Shown here: piece by piece, positions 20,423 through 28,110 of the stretch
How the letters are laid out: each line of letters opens with the position of its first letter
Numbering within the stretch: position 1 is the stretch's first letter
From: Proteiniborus sp. DW1
GTDB taxonomy: Bacteria > Bacillota > Clostridia > Tissierellales > Proteiniboraceae
Assembly (NCBI RefSeq): GCF_900095305.1
Contig: NZ_FMDO01000055.1
Coordinates: forward strand, 1 to 64,000
DNA: 64,000 nt
Reading direction: 5' to 3'
The notes under the pieces: model-generated
What the model saw: the letters and a program-made list of their open reading frames with translations, nothing else
What the model was told of the DNA's origin: nothing
Databases searched by the model: none
Made by a program: the position numbers and the translations under genes

Positions 20423-21349
20423 TCATCCTCTAAAAAAATAAATATTAATACCTATAGCAATCATCGTTAAAAAAAATCCTATACTAAATATAAAAAATAC
20501 ATCTATAAACAACTCAGACTTTATATTGTATTTAATTTTATGGGCTGTATTCCTATTTACTTCTAGGTGTAGATTACATTCTTTAAGGAGCTTTTTAAGG
20601 TCTTCTCTAAAAGTACTTATTTTATTAATTTCTCCTCTAAGTGCTTTTATTAAGCACTTTTTTAGTCTTCTATCAAGAGTTAGAAGATTAATATTTGATA
20701 TTATCTGTTCTAAGTTATGTACTAATGGATTAAATTCTCTTCTTAGTAGCATAGAGGAAATTATCATAGCATTGCTAAAAATAATATAGGCTTCATAATT
20801 ATTATTTACGTCTATACCCCATGAAAAAATGCTATAGGCAGGGGTGAATTCCTTGATTCCTTGGCCAACTTCTATCACTCCTCCAAAGTCAATAAAACCG
20901 ACCTTCTTCTTTTTCTTATCTATCATAATATTATCTGGCTTAATATCAACATATACATATCCCATTTTATATATTCTTTCAAGAATATTCAATAAAATTA
21001 TTCCTATTCCAATTATATCTTTTAATTTTAATTTGCCATGTTCTATTATTTTTTTAATATTATACCCTTCTATATAGTCCATAACAAAAAAATAATATAT
21101 ATCCCCATTTTTTTTATAATCATCTATCTCATATGCATTTGGAGTATTTTTAAGTGACTTTAGTTTATTCATGACATCAAACTCCCTAGTTATAGAGTTT
21201 ATATCCTTGCTAATTTTTAGAGCTCTTATATTTCCTTTCGCATCTTTTACCTTATATACTGATCCTATTCCCCCTTCTCCAAGCTTAGATAGGACGGTGT
21301 ATTTATTCTTATTCCATTTCCCAATTACTGTCTCCATTATTTGAAGCAT
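20423..21349 (-). CDS. yabT: YabT-type membrane-anchored Ser/Thr protein kinase
   Basis: A 308-residue Hanks-type kinase. The glycine loop is GEGGIGSVYKV (about 20), with the ATP lysine in ALKIS. The catalytic loop YVDIKPDNIMI (about 148) has YVD instead of HRD but keeps the essential Asp, and the DFG motif is FIDFGG. A single C-terminal transmembrane helix (about 282-303, FFIFSIGFFLTMIAIGINIYFF) anchors it, with no PASTA domains. This is the layout of B. subtilis YabT, which is induced in sporulation and phosphorylates RecA among others. Here too it lies between yabS and tilS. The substrate is unknown in this organism. Confidence 0.9.
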   Translation of the reverse strand: MLQIMETVIGKWNKNKYTVLSKLGEGGIGSVYKVKDAKGNIRALKISKDINSITREFDVMNKLKSLKNTPNAYEIDDYKKNGDIYYFFVMDYIEGYNIKKIIEHGKLKLKDIIGIGIILLNILERIYKMGYVYVDIKPDNIMIDKKKKKVGFIDFGGVIEVGQGIKEFTPAYSIFSWGIDVNNNYEAYIIFSNAMIISSMLLRREFNPLVHNLEQIISNINLLTLDRRLKKCLIKALRGEINKISTFREDLKKLLKECNLHLEVNRNTAHKIKYNIKSELFIDVFFIFSIGFFLTMIAIGINIYFFRG

Positions 21350-21385
21350 TTTAATCCCCCTTGACCTATACTACCTAATAAAAAA

Positions 21386-21445
21386 ATGAGACCCTTCGTT
21401 ACGTTCAACCAGAGTACTATCTCATCCTGAACGTAGCCCGAAGGG
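21386..21445 (-). terminator. Palindromic repeat R3, copy a, acting as yabS terminator
   Basis: Arms CCCTTCG..ACGTTCA and TGAACGT..CGAAGGG enclose a loop of about 23 bases. On the minus strand the hairpin ends in GGGTCTCATTTTTTT, nine bases past the yabS stop. The text resembles the widespread GAGACC-TTCGCTACGCTCA repeat of many bacteria. A related copy lies at 42.2 kb. Confidence 0.7.
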
Positions 21446-21453
21446 CTAATGTT

Positions 21454-22185
21454 TTATACACTCATACTCTTAAAAACTATTTCCTCTTTTGCATTCAATC
21501 CATAGTCGAGATGATTACATAAAAGCTGTACAGCACTTTCTATTGCAGGTCCTGTAGGAGTATTCCCTCCTATGAGTATCTTATTAAGAGACTCCTCAAG
21601 TAATGACACATCTTCAGTAAAGTTACAAAGGATGTCATATTGATCTTTATTTTTGCCTGGATAACTTATTACTGCTATTTCTGTCTTTCCTTTTCTTTGT
21701 TCTAGTACTCTTAAAAGGTTTATTATGCTTTTCTTCGCCATACTCATTTTATTAGTCATGCTGCTACTTGAATCTATGACTATGCAGCATTTTATATTTA
21801 TCTCATCTCCAAGCCTGTCTATCATATCCGTGACTTTAATTCTGGATTCTGGTGGTATATCGTTAAGGCCAGTCCCTATTATCTCCTTCAATTCCTTGCT
21901 TACTGCTTCCTCTATAGTTTTATACACAGATTTAACAGTTGCCATGCTAAGTGCCATTGAAAGATTTTGAATATTAGTTAATTCCCAAACTCCTCCACCT
22001 GCTTCTGCTATATCTTTTATTTCTGATAATGGTCTTTCATCATTTGTCTTGTCTGTTATTCCTATAGTACTGATAGTAACCCCTCTATTATGCCCCTCTT
22101 TTGCAGCAGTTATAGGGTCTATGCCTTCATTAGATTCACCATCGGTTATGAGCATTATTTGCCTAAATTCTATAGTCTTCTTCAT
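21454..22185 (-). CDS. yabS: YabS-like von Willebrand factor A domain protein
   Basis: A 243-residue soluble protein of two parts that read like halves of VWA domains. The N-terminal half has QIMLITDGESNEG and TISTIGITD. The C-terminal half has CCIVIDSSSSMTNKM (about residues 134-148), a MIDAS-type DxSxS metal site, followed by EIAVISYPG and GGNTPTGPAIESAV. Its order looks circularly arranged compared with a standard VWA fold. It is encoded between spoIIE and the yabT kinase, as in Bacillus, so a sporulation-linked role with the kinase is likely. No biochemical function is known to me. Confidence 0.85.
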   Translation of the reverse strand: MKKTIEFRQIMLITDGESNEGIDPITAAKEGHNRGVTISTIGITDKTNDERPLSEIKDIAEAGGGVWELTNIQNLSMALSMATVKSVYKTIEEAVSKELKEIIGTGLNDIPPESRIKVTDMIDRLGDEINIKCCIVIDSSSSMTNKMSMAKKSIINLLRVLEQRKGKTEIAVISYPGKNKDQYDILCNFTEDVSLLEESLNKILIGGNTPTGPAIESAVQLLCNHLDYGLNAKEEIVFKSMSV

Positions 22186-22331
22186 AACAATAATAATCCT
22201 CCTTGGCTTTTTTTGTAATTATTGCCACTTTTCTAATTTATATACACTATTAGTTCTAGATTTTATCGTATACTTAATATATAGATATGCTCGTCCACAA
22301 ATTTTAGAACTTTTCTAGATAAGTCATTCGC

Positions 22332-22450
22332 CGCAATCTCGCTACACAAATTTATTTGTTCGCTACCTTCCATAAATTTGGTGCTCGCCCAGTTTGACCT
22401 ACCAGCGATTCTCTGAAAAAAAGCATTCAGGAAATCACTGGTAAGTCATA
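22332..22450. repeat. Dispersed repeat R2, copy a
   Basis: A 119-bp copy with the left block AATCTCGCTACACAAATTTA and mirrored CATAAATTTG. The main palindrome (22,395-22,448) has 23-bp arms, TGACCTACCAGCG..TGAA and TTCA..CACTGGTAAGTCA, and the loop AAAAAGCA. Changes between arms are mostly C-to-T, so GU pairs keep the stem. It abuts the spoIIE terminator. The other part of the 308-bp gap (22,186-22,331) shows nothing else. Confidence 0.8.
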
Positions 22451-22451
22451 A

Positions 22452-22491
22452 CAATAAAAGGCATGTAGGTTTTCCTACATGCCTTTTATTG
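22452..22491 (-). terminator. Terminator of spoIIE
   Basis: Perfect arms AAAAGGCATGTAGG and CCTACATGCCTTTT with a TTTT/AAAA loop, flanked by T-rich sequence on the minus strand and starting within a few bases of the spoIIE stop. Confidence 0.9.
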
Positions 22492-22493
22492 TT

Positions 22494-24887
22494 CTATCTT
22501 CTCTTCCATATCTTTGTTACTAGAACTGTCATATCGTCATTAGCAGTGCCACCACAAGCTTCTAATGCAGCCTCCATTATTTTGTCGGCAATGGTTTGAG
22601 GATTTACACTTTCTATATCATGAATAACATTAGCTAGCCATTTTTCCTTATTGTCTTCATCATAATTTGCATCTAGTATGCCATCAGATATCATAATTAT
22701 AAAATCTCCGTCTTCTACATCTTCTTCATATACTTGAATATCAACATCTCTAAGGATTCCAACAGGAAGTGAATGAGAGTTTATTATTTGCACTTTGTTT
22801 TTTCTCTTTATAAAGGTTGGAGCTGAACCTATTTTTATAAATTGTGTCTTTCCAGTATATAAATCAGCAATTGACATGTCTATAGTGGCTAACATCTCAT
22901 CTGCGGATTTTAGTACTAATACCGAATTAATAGTCTTTAATGCCAGCTCTTTATCAAAACCTGCCTCTAAAAATTTTTCAAGTAATGATATGGTAATATC
23001 ACTTTCTTGCTTTGCCTTATGTCCTACTCCCATGCCGTCGCTGATTACAGCGAAATAGTTGTTGTTTCTTTCCCCAAATGTATAATTGTCCCCAGACACA
23101 TTGTTGAATCCTTTATCAACCCTTGATACTTTCGTAATTGCTCCGTATCGATTTGCTTTTATAAGCTTGAATTTTATTCTCTTATCTTCGCATTTTGTAC
23201 TGGAGCAATACTTATTACTAGTTAATTCAATACCTACTATTTCAGACACAATCTTAGTTGTCTTATCTATAATATCATCGCCACTTCTAGTCTTTATTTC
23301 CAAATATATTTCAAAGCCATCCTCTTTATCTTCTGTAACAACTACCTTGTCCACATTTATTTTATTTCTTTTTAGACCTGCATATATTTCTTTTTCCACA
23401 TCTCTTTTGAACCTTATATCATTATATATCTCACTTGCCAGATCCTTAATTACCTTTGACATTCCTTCTAGCTGTTGTGATACAAGCTGTCTACTTTCCA
23501 ATATTTTATTTTCCCACTTATAATCAAGTCTATAAATATCGAATATATAATTAATTTTCTGTGCTATTTCATCAGTTTTAGTACATCTTTTTTGGAATAT
23601 TTCTGGCATCATGCTAGGTAAAATGCCTCCTCTAGTTTCAATAGTACCTAGAATCTCAAACATTGACTGATAGGTTGAATAAAAATCACTTTCCCAGCAA
23701 AATCTGCAAAGAGAACATTTACTACAAACTTCATTAGCTACATCATCAATGAGCTTTGATATATCTTTTTGTTCTACAATCTTTTTTCTATCTGATACTC
23801 TTCTAAAGGTTTGTCCGAGCTCCTCGAAAACCTGAGATATTTCTGTAAGCCTTTTATAGGTCATATCTTTCACTCTATTCGAGTATGCTTCCTCTATTTG
23901 TGACCTATCAGATATTCCAATAACAACTTTGCTTCCTAATCCTTTTATCAATTTAGTTACTAGTATAAATGCCACTATTGATACTGCTATCTCCTTATTT
24001 TTAAGCATTGTTTCCATAGAGCCATCTATATAAAAAGACATAATAATATTTCCTAAAAGAAAACCAAGACAACTGCCAAACTTGCCTACCTCTTTGAAGA
24101 GTCCTGACAAAAGCCCTGAAAATCCATATATTGATATGACAAATGGGAGGCTAATCTGTGACATCGACGTAATCACACCAATAGTAATTCCTACAACAGC
24201 GCCTATTGAAGGCCCCTTATTATATGCAAAAAACATAACTATTGTTATACCAATTACATTTTTTATAGATATCCCAAATATACTCATACTGTCTAATCCA
24301 GATACAGCTAAAGCAAGCATTATAGCTCCACAAATAACCTCTTCACTTGAAAACACCCTGTTAAATGTGGTATCTATGGTAGGAATACTGTAAGCTAATA
24401 TGTATGTAAGAGTAAATACAACTATACCTTCAAAGGCTGTTAGTATCAAATCATAGATATAATAATCATTAATAACTAAATACAGGCTTTTCAGTAATAC
24501 TAGGGATAAGGCTGAGAATATAGCCGTTTTAATTACATTCTCCTTGAATTTCGGATTTAATATTTTAAAAGTGAAGAATATAAACCATATAACTGAAATA
24601 TACTGATAACTATCTAGTCCGTGAACTGATAAAATTCCTAAGGATGCAAATAATGGGATTGTATGCGTGCTACCATATTTAATAAAATAAGCCGATATAA
24701 ATGCTATTCCAAAGGGCGTTAGTCCTTCCATAATAGTTGATCTGCTTATAAGAAAGGCAAGAACTCCCATTACAATATTACTGGTATCAATACGTCTAAT
24801 GACTGCCCTAAAATTTTTGAAGTCAATAACTCTTTCACTCCATCTACTTTGCTTGCTTGTAGGAAATATCTCCATTCTACTTATCAT
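22494..24887 (-). CDS. spoIIE: Stage II sporulation protein E (PP2C phosphatase)
   Basis: SpoIIE dephosphorylates SpoIIAA in the forespore and so releases sigma-F. It also binds FtsZ at the polar septum. The 797-residue chain has about ten transmembrane helices in residues 40-330, a central FtsZ-interaction/regulatory region with a Cys cluster (CSKCSLCRFC, about 390), and a C-terminal PP2C domain with AVISDGMGVGHKAKQES (about 615) and IMISDGILDANYDEDNK (about 745), carrying the metal-binding Asp residues. The ATG at 24,887 has GGAGGGG eight bases upstream. A GTG five codons earlier overlaps that site. The promoter has Spo0A features. Confidence 0.97.
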   Translation of the reverse strand: MISRMEIFPTSKQSRWSERVIDFKNFRAVIRRIDTSNIVMGVLAFLISRSTIMEGLTPFGIAFISAYFIKYGSTHTIPLFASLGILSVHGLDSYQYISVIWFIFFTFKILNPKFKENVIKTAIFSALSLVLLKSLYLVINDYYIYDLILTAFEGIVVFTLTYILAYSIPTIDTTFNRVFSSEEVICGAIMLALAVSGLDSMSIFGISIKNVIGITIVMFFAYNKGPSIGAVVGITIGVITSMSQISLPFVISIYGFSGLLSGLFKEVGKFGSCLGFLLGNIIMSFYIDGSMETMLKNKEIAVSIVAFILVTKLIKGLGSKVVIGISDRSQIEEAYSNRVKDMTYKRLTEISQVFEELGQTFRRVSDRKKIVEQKDISKLIDDVANEVCSKCSLCRFCWESDFYSTYQSMFEILGTIETRGGILPSMMPEIFQKRCTKTDEIAQKINYIFDIYRLDYKWENKILESRQLVSQQLEGMSKVIKDLASEIYNDIRFKRDVEKEIYAGLKRNKINVDKVVVTEDKEDGFEIYLEIKTRSGDDIIDKTTKIVSEIVGIELTSNKYCSSTKCEDKRIKFKLIKANRYGAITKVSRVDKGFNNVSGDNYTFGERNNNYFAVISDGMGVGHKAKQESDITISLLEKFLEAGFDKELALKTINSVLVLKSADEMLATIDMSIADLYTGKTQFIKIGSAPTFIKRKNKVQIINSHSLPVGILRDVDIQVYEEDVEDGDFIIMISDGILDANYDEDNKEKWLANVIHDIESVNPQTIADKIMEAALEACGGTANDDMTVLVTKIWKRR

Positions 24888-24921
24888 TTTATACCCCTCC
24901 ACTCAATCTTTTGTTTATGCC

Positions 24922-24990
24922 ATTGTAGCAGAAGGGTTACAAAATATTTGTCAATCTAGGTTGTATAAAGCTAATAAGTTTTTGACAATA
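24922..24990 (-). promoter_or_regulatory. Spo0A-type spoIIE promoter
   Basis: On the minus strand TTGACA (24,949-24,954) and TACAAT (24,922-24,927) are 21 bp apart, not 17. That abnormal spacing is characteristic of the Spo0A~P-activated sigma-A promoters spoIIG and spoIIE of Bacillus. 0A-box-like sequences TTTGTCAA (plus strand at the -35) and ATTGTCAAAA (minus strand, 24,981-24,990) lie in the expected upstream area. Confidence 0.75.
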
Positions 24991-25313
24991 TTGAGTATAC
25001 TTTTATCATTTTTTTGAGTATACTTCTGGTTAAAGTATTTAAAGAAAATATAATGTTAATTTAAGGTTGTTTTTTTGAAATTGGATACACCCCTGTTAAA
25101 ATCTAACGTCTGTAAATATCGACAAAATAAACTTGTGAACTATTCCCAAAATCAATTTAGCCAAACTAATGTATTTTTCTGTAGTATTCTTGAAACCATA
25201 GTAATGCCCTACAATTTGGCTTAACATTCATGATTTAGATTAATTATTTTTAGGGTACTTTTATTAGAAACAAAGCAGATTTTTGTCTAAAGAAAATTGG
25301 GCAAAAAATAATC
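24991..25313. other. Gene-free interval between yabR and spoIIE
   Basis: In B. subtilis this interval holds tRNA genes. Here I find no cloverleaf, CCA end or ORF on either strand, only AT-rich sequence leading into the yabR terminator. Confidence 0.6.
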
Positions 25314-25333
25314 AAACCGGGGAACCCCCGGTT
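25300..25333 (-). terminator. Terminator of yabR
   Basis: Strong GC stem AACCGGGG / CCCCGGTT with a three-base loop, followed by TGATTATTTTTTG on the minus strand. It lies six bases past the stop codon. Confidence 0.92.
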
Positions 25334-25338
25334 ATATT

Positions 25339-25749
25339 TTACGCTCTACGATTTCTTGAACCAAAACCCTTTTTTGATTCCTTTTTCTTTATTTGCTCTT
25401 GCTTTTCACTACTATCCTTTAAAAACTTTGCCATTTTATCTTCAAAAGACATAAATTTTTGCTTATCATCAGTCTTATTCCAATCAATCTCAACTGGCAT
25501 CGTTTTAGATTTTTTAGGTTCAGCTTGTCTTATTGATAAGCTTATTTTTCCCTCATCACTAATTGATAGAATCTTTACTTTAACAGCTTGATCTTTTTTT
25601 AAATAATCACTAACATTGTTGACATAATCATGAGATATTTCAGATATATGAACTAGTCCAGTCTTTCCTTCTGGAAGTTGAATAAAAGCACCAAAATTCG
25701 TAATACCTGAAACTGTGCCTTCAACTACACTACCTACTAAAACGGGCAT
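25339..25749 (-). CDS. yabR: S1-domain RNA-binding protein (YabR family)
   Basis: A 136-residue protein with one S1 domain (residues 1-75, GSVVEGTVSGITNFGAFIQL..GLVHISEISHDYV) and a Lys/Glu-rich tail ending in RNRRA. It probably binds RNA or ribosomes. The precise role is not established. It follows divIC by 87 bp, as in Bacillus. A homologous, longer arrangement is seen in general stress protein 13. Confidence 0.9.
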   Translation of the reverse strand: MPVLVGSVVEGTVSGITNFGAFIQLPEGKTGLVHISEISHDYVNNVSDYLKKDQAVKVKILSISDEGKISLSIRQAEPKKSKTMPVEIDWNKTDDKQKFMSFEDKMAKFLKDSSEKQEQIKKKESKKGFGSRNRRA

Positions 25750-25836
25750 AAATTAAATACTCCTCCTTTAGAAATTTTAAATACATCAACTTATCTTAGT
25801 ATATATTATAACAATAAATATGTCAATCTGTTAAAA

Positions 25837-26151
25837 TCAGTTATCTATGCCCTTATTAGACTTATCTCTATTTGTATCTATGACTATTATTTCATCAGGC
25901 TTAACCATTTTCAACTCTTCCCTTGCCATTTTCTCAATATATTCTAAAGAATCCGTATACTTTAGTTTTTCCTCTATATCCATTATTTCACTATTGAGCT
26001 TTTCAATTTCTTGTTGTTTTTGGAGTTTTTCTTTTTCAAGAGCCTTAATCTCTCTTTGTTGATTGAAGAATGTGATTCCTAAGTAAACAGCAAGAGCTAA
26101 GATAATCAAATGTCCAGCTCTAATTCTCTTTTTTACTTTTCTTTTTTTCAT
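25837..26151 (-). CDS. divIC: Septum formation initiator DivIC/FtsB
   Basis: A 104-residue bitopic membrane protein of the divisome. The basic cytoplasmic N terminus (KKRKVKKRIR) is followed by one membrane helix (about 13-30, LIILALAVYLGITFF) and a long coiled coil, rich in Glu/Lys/Leu heptads (about 32-75), that pairs with FtsL. I place the start at the ATG at 26,151, with AAGGGTG nearby, rather than 16 codons upstream, because those extra residues are not typical. Gene order yabQ-divIC-yabR is that of Bacillus. Confidence 0.9.
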   Translation of the reverse strand: MKKRKVKKRIRAGHLIILALAVYLGITFFNQQREIKALEKEKLQKQQEIEKLNSEIMDIEEKLKYTDSLEYIEKMAREELKMVKPDEIIVIDTNRDKSNKGIDN

Positions 26152-26235
26152 TAAAATCACCCTTTTTATCTTCGCTTTAGTATAATCTTTTCTACACAAC
26201 TTTAAAAAATCCTTTGTCTAAATATGTTATAGTAC

Positions 26236-26745
26236 CTATTTTTTGCGGAATATAGTCTTGATATTTTTCTTTAAACCTTTAAGCAATATAAAAGGTAACT
26301 TCAAGTATCTCCTAACCTTATTAGTTAAACGGTTTACTTTAGACTTAACCTTATTATATGGAACTTGTAGCTTGAAGCCCATCCATTTGAATGGAAAAAA
26401 AATAATCTTAAGTATTTGTTTAATTACTTTTATAATACTATTTGCAACCCATACTATTAAAGTAATTATAATCTTGCTTAGAAACTTTGAATATAAAAAA
26501 GCCCCAGTAAAAAATCCTAGAAAAATATACCCCCTTATTTCCCCCCAGTTAGTGTATAAAATAACCGTAAGGAATACTACAGAAATAATAATCCAAAAGA
26601 TAAAATCTTCAATAAAAGTGGCAACTTTTTTTGGTTTTAAATAATATCTAAAAATCCTATACAAATCATATATAAACCCCATAACTATACCGCCATATAA
26701 AGTGGCTAAAAACACATAGGCTTGACTTTGAGCAAAAATATCCAC
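26236..26745 (-). CDS. yabQ: Spore cortex biosynthesis protein YabQ
   Basis: A 169-residue membrane protein with about four hydrophobic segments (residues 8-28, 46-64, 70-92 and 88-112) and a strongly basic C-terminal tail. The N-terminal signature QAYVFLATLYGGIVMGFIYDLYRIFR is characteristic. YabQ is made in the mother cell, sits in the outer forespore membrane, and is needed for cortex peptidoglycan. It is encoded between yabP and divIC in spore formers. Confidence 0.93.
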   Translation of the reverse strand: MDIFAQSQAYVFLATLYGGIVMGFIYDLYRIFRYYLKPKKVATFIEDFIFWIIISVVFLTVILYTNWGEIRGYIFLGFFTGAFLYSKFLSKIIITLIVWVANSIIKVIKQILKIIFFPFKWMGFKLQVPYNKVKSKVNRLTNKVRRYLKLPFILLKGLKKNIKTIFRKK

Positions 26746-26771
26746 CCTACCACCTCTCGTTAGTACTTAAA

Positions 26772-27059
26772 TTACTTAAACATCTTTCCTAATAGTCCAT
26801 TTCCTTTCCCACTGGATATTTCTTTGTTAGTGTATACTATACTATTTATAACGCCCTGGATAGTTACATTTCCGTCATCTAGATTTAATTTGCTAATATT
26901 TAATGAAGTACCCTTTATACTTACACCGCCTTTAGATGTAGCAAGAATAATTGTATTGTCGTTAAAGCTTTCTACAAATTCAACACCTGAAATCGCAAGT
27001 TTTTCTCTATCTTCAAGTATTATGTTATTGCTCTTACCCATAGCCTTCTTCTCGGTCAT
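26772..27059 (-). CDS. yabP: Sporulation protein YabP
   Basis: A 95-residue YabP/YqfC-family protein, made of repeated short beta strands (NNIILEDREKLAISGVEFVESFND and KGTSLNISKLNLDDGNVTIQGVI). Members are sporulation-specific, under sigma-E in Bacillus, and co-transcribed with yabQ. Molecular function is unknown. GGAGGAG lies seven bases before the ATG. It is the first gene of the yabP-yabQ-divIC-yabR run. Confidence 0.93.
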   Translation of the reverse strand: MTEKKAMGKSNNIILEDREKLAISGVEFVESFNDNTIILATSKGGVSIKGTSLNISKLNLDDGNVTIQGVINSIVYTNKEISSGKGNGLLGKMFK

Positions 27060-27151
27060 GCTATCTCCTCCTTTAATAAGCTTATGTTAATAAATATGTT
27101 TTTTATGGTTTGATTATGCTATGTATATATAGATTATATCTGTATAGTAAG

Positions 27152-27261
27152 GTATCCATCGAAGTGCAATAAACTAGGAAAACTTTTATTGAAACTCATT
27201 AACTGAAAATCCTCTTATGTGAGAACATCAAAGTAGGACTTCCTTATTAGTTATAAAAAAA
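27152..27261. repeat. Dispersed repeat R1, copy b
   Basis: Best-preserved R1 copy: CATCGAA, ATAAACTAGGAAAACTT, TATTGAAACTCATTAACTG, then the inverted pair AATCCT/AGGACTT and the terminal TTATAAAAAAA. The end is the T-tract of the rqcP terminator. Confidence 0.78.
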
Positions 27262-27318
27262 TACCTCCAAATAGATAATCTAATTTTATTTAATTAGACT
27301 GTCTGCTTGGAAGTATCG
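27254..27318 (-). terminator. Terminator of rqcP
   Basis: Long hairpin with ATAC.TTCCAA / TTGGAGGTAT outer arms and TCTAATT / AATTAGA inner arms, ending in TTTTTTT on the minus strand, 20 bases past the stop. Confidence 0.82.
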
Positions 27319-27338
27319 TATCAAATTGCAGTCCTATT

Positions 27339-27581
27339 TTATTGTATGTTCTTATACATTTCTTCTGCATTTTCTTTAGTTACATGTTCTAATAGCTTTA
27401 ATACTTCTATTTTCATAGTATTAGTACCGAAATTTATCTCAATTTTGTCTCCAATGCTTAACTCAGTTCCTGGTTTTGCTTCTTTACCGTTTACGAAGAC
27501 TCTTCCTTGTTCACAAGCTTCTTTTGCTACAGTTCTTCTTTTGATTATTCTTGCATTTTTTAAAAATTTATCTATTCTCAT
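27339..27581 (-). CDS. rqcP: S4-domain RNA-binding protein RqcP (YabO/Hsp15-like)
   Basis: An 80-residue protein that is essentially one S4 domain: MRIDKFLKNARIIKRRTVAKEACEQGRVFVNGKEAKPGTELSIGD. In Bacillus this protein assists RqcH in adding Ala tails to nascent chains on stalled 50S subunits. Its place, between mazG/hup and yabP, is conserved. AGAAAGAGGTGAG precedes the ATG. Confidence 0.93.
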   Translation of the reverse strand: MRIDKFLKNARIIKRRTVAKEACEQGRVFVNGKEAKPGTELSIGDKIEINFGTNTMKIEVLKLLEHVTKENAEEMYKNIQ

Positions 27582-27609
27582 ATAAGCTCACCTCTTTCTC
27601 TTATTCGTA

Positions 27610-27727
27610 GTCCTGCAACTCAAATTTATTTACTCGATTACTCTCAATAAATTTGATATTCACCTAGTTTTACCTACCTGCGATTCTTTCGAAAAGGCGC
27701 CCGAAAGAATCGGGTTAGGTCATAAAA
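27610..27727. repeat. Dispersed repeat R2, copy b
   Basis: Left block CTGCAACTCAAATTTATTTA and mirrored AATAAATTTG, then a main palindrome (27,671-27,723) with arms ACCTACCTGCGATTCTTTCG and CGAAAGAATCGGGTTAGGT. The loop region is GC-rich (AAAAGGCGCC) and differs from the other copies. It abuts the hup terminator. Confidence 0.8.
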
Positions 27728-27751
27728 AAATCAGGTCCTTGACCTGATTCT
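27727..27751 (-). terminator. Terminator of hup
   Basis: Stem AATCAGGTC / GACCTGATT with a three-base loop, then TTTTTTATG on the minus strand, two bases past the hup stop. Confidence 0.9.
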
Positions 27752-27752
27752 C

Positions 27753-28031
27753 TTATTTATTTACTGCTTCTTTTAATGTTTTTCCTGCTTTAAACACTGG
27801 AGCTGAAGATGCTGGTATTTTTATAACTTCTTCAGGATTTCTTGGGTTTCTACCTTCTCTAGCTTTTCTTTCTCTAACTTCGAAAGTACCAAAACCAACT
27901 AACTGAACTTTCTCTCCACCTGCTAATGCTTCTTCAACGCTCTTCATGAATGCATTTAAAGCGCTTTCTGCATCTTTCTTTGTTAAATTGCTTTTTTCTG
28001 CCATGCTAGCTACTAATTCAGCTTTATTCAC
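27753..28031 (-). CDS. hup: HU-family DNA-binding protein
   Basis: A 92-residue histone-like protein that bends and compacts DNA as a dimer. The N terminus MNKAELVASMAEKSNLTKKDAE and the DNA-arm block GFGTFEVRERKAREGRNPRNPEEVIKIPA are typical and complete. It lies between mazG and rqcP. The terminator directly after it suggests much of its RNA is monocistronic, as expected for an abundant protein. AAGGGAGG lies upstream of the ATG. Confidence 0.97.
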   Translation of the reverse strand: MNKAELVASMAEKSNLTKKDAESALNAFMKSVEEALAGGEKVQLVGFGTFEVRERKAREGRNPRNPEEVIKIPASSAPVFKAGKTLKEAVNK

Positions 28032-28110
28032 AATATAACCTCCCTTATAATATTAATATGGTTACGTATAGCATATTCTATGTTTTTTAGCAAAATCCTT
28101 CTTTTCTATA

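Noticed and set aside
20423-22185. yabT and yabS as a toxin or defence kinase/VWA system
   Set aside because: Gene order spoIIE-yabS-yabT-tilS is the standard sporulation-linked layout of Bacillus, and both proteins match those families.
24888-25338. Possible tRNA genes between yabR and spoIIE, as in B. subtilis
   Set aside because: No acceptor stem, T-loop GTTCGA or CCA end could be found on either strand.
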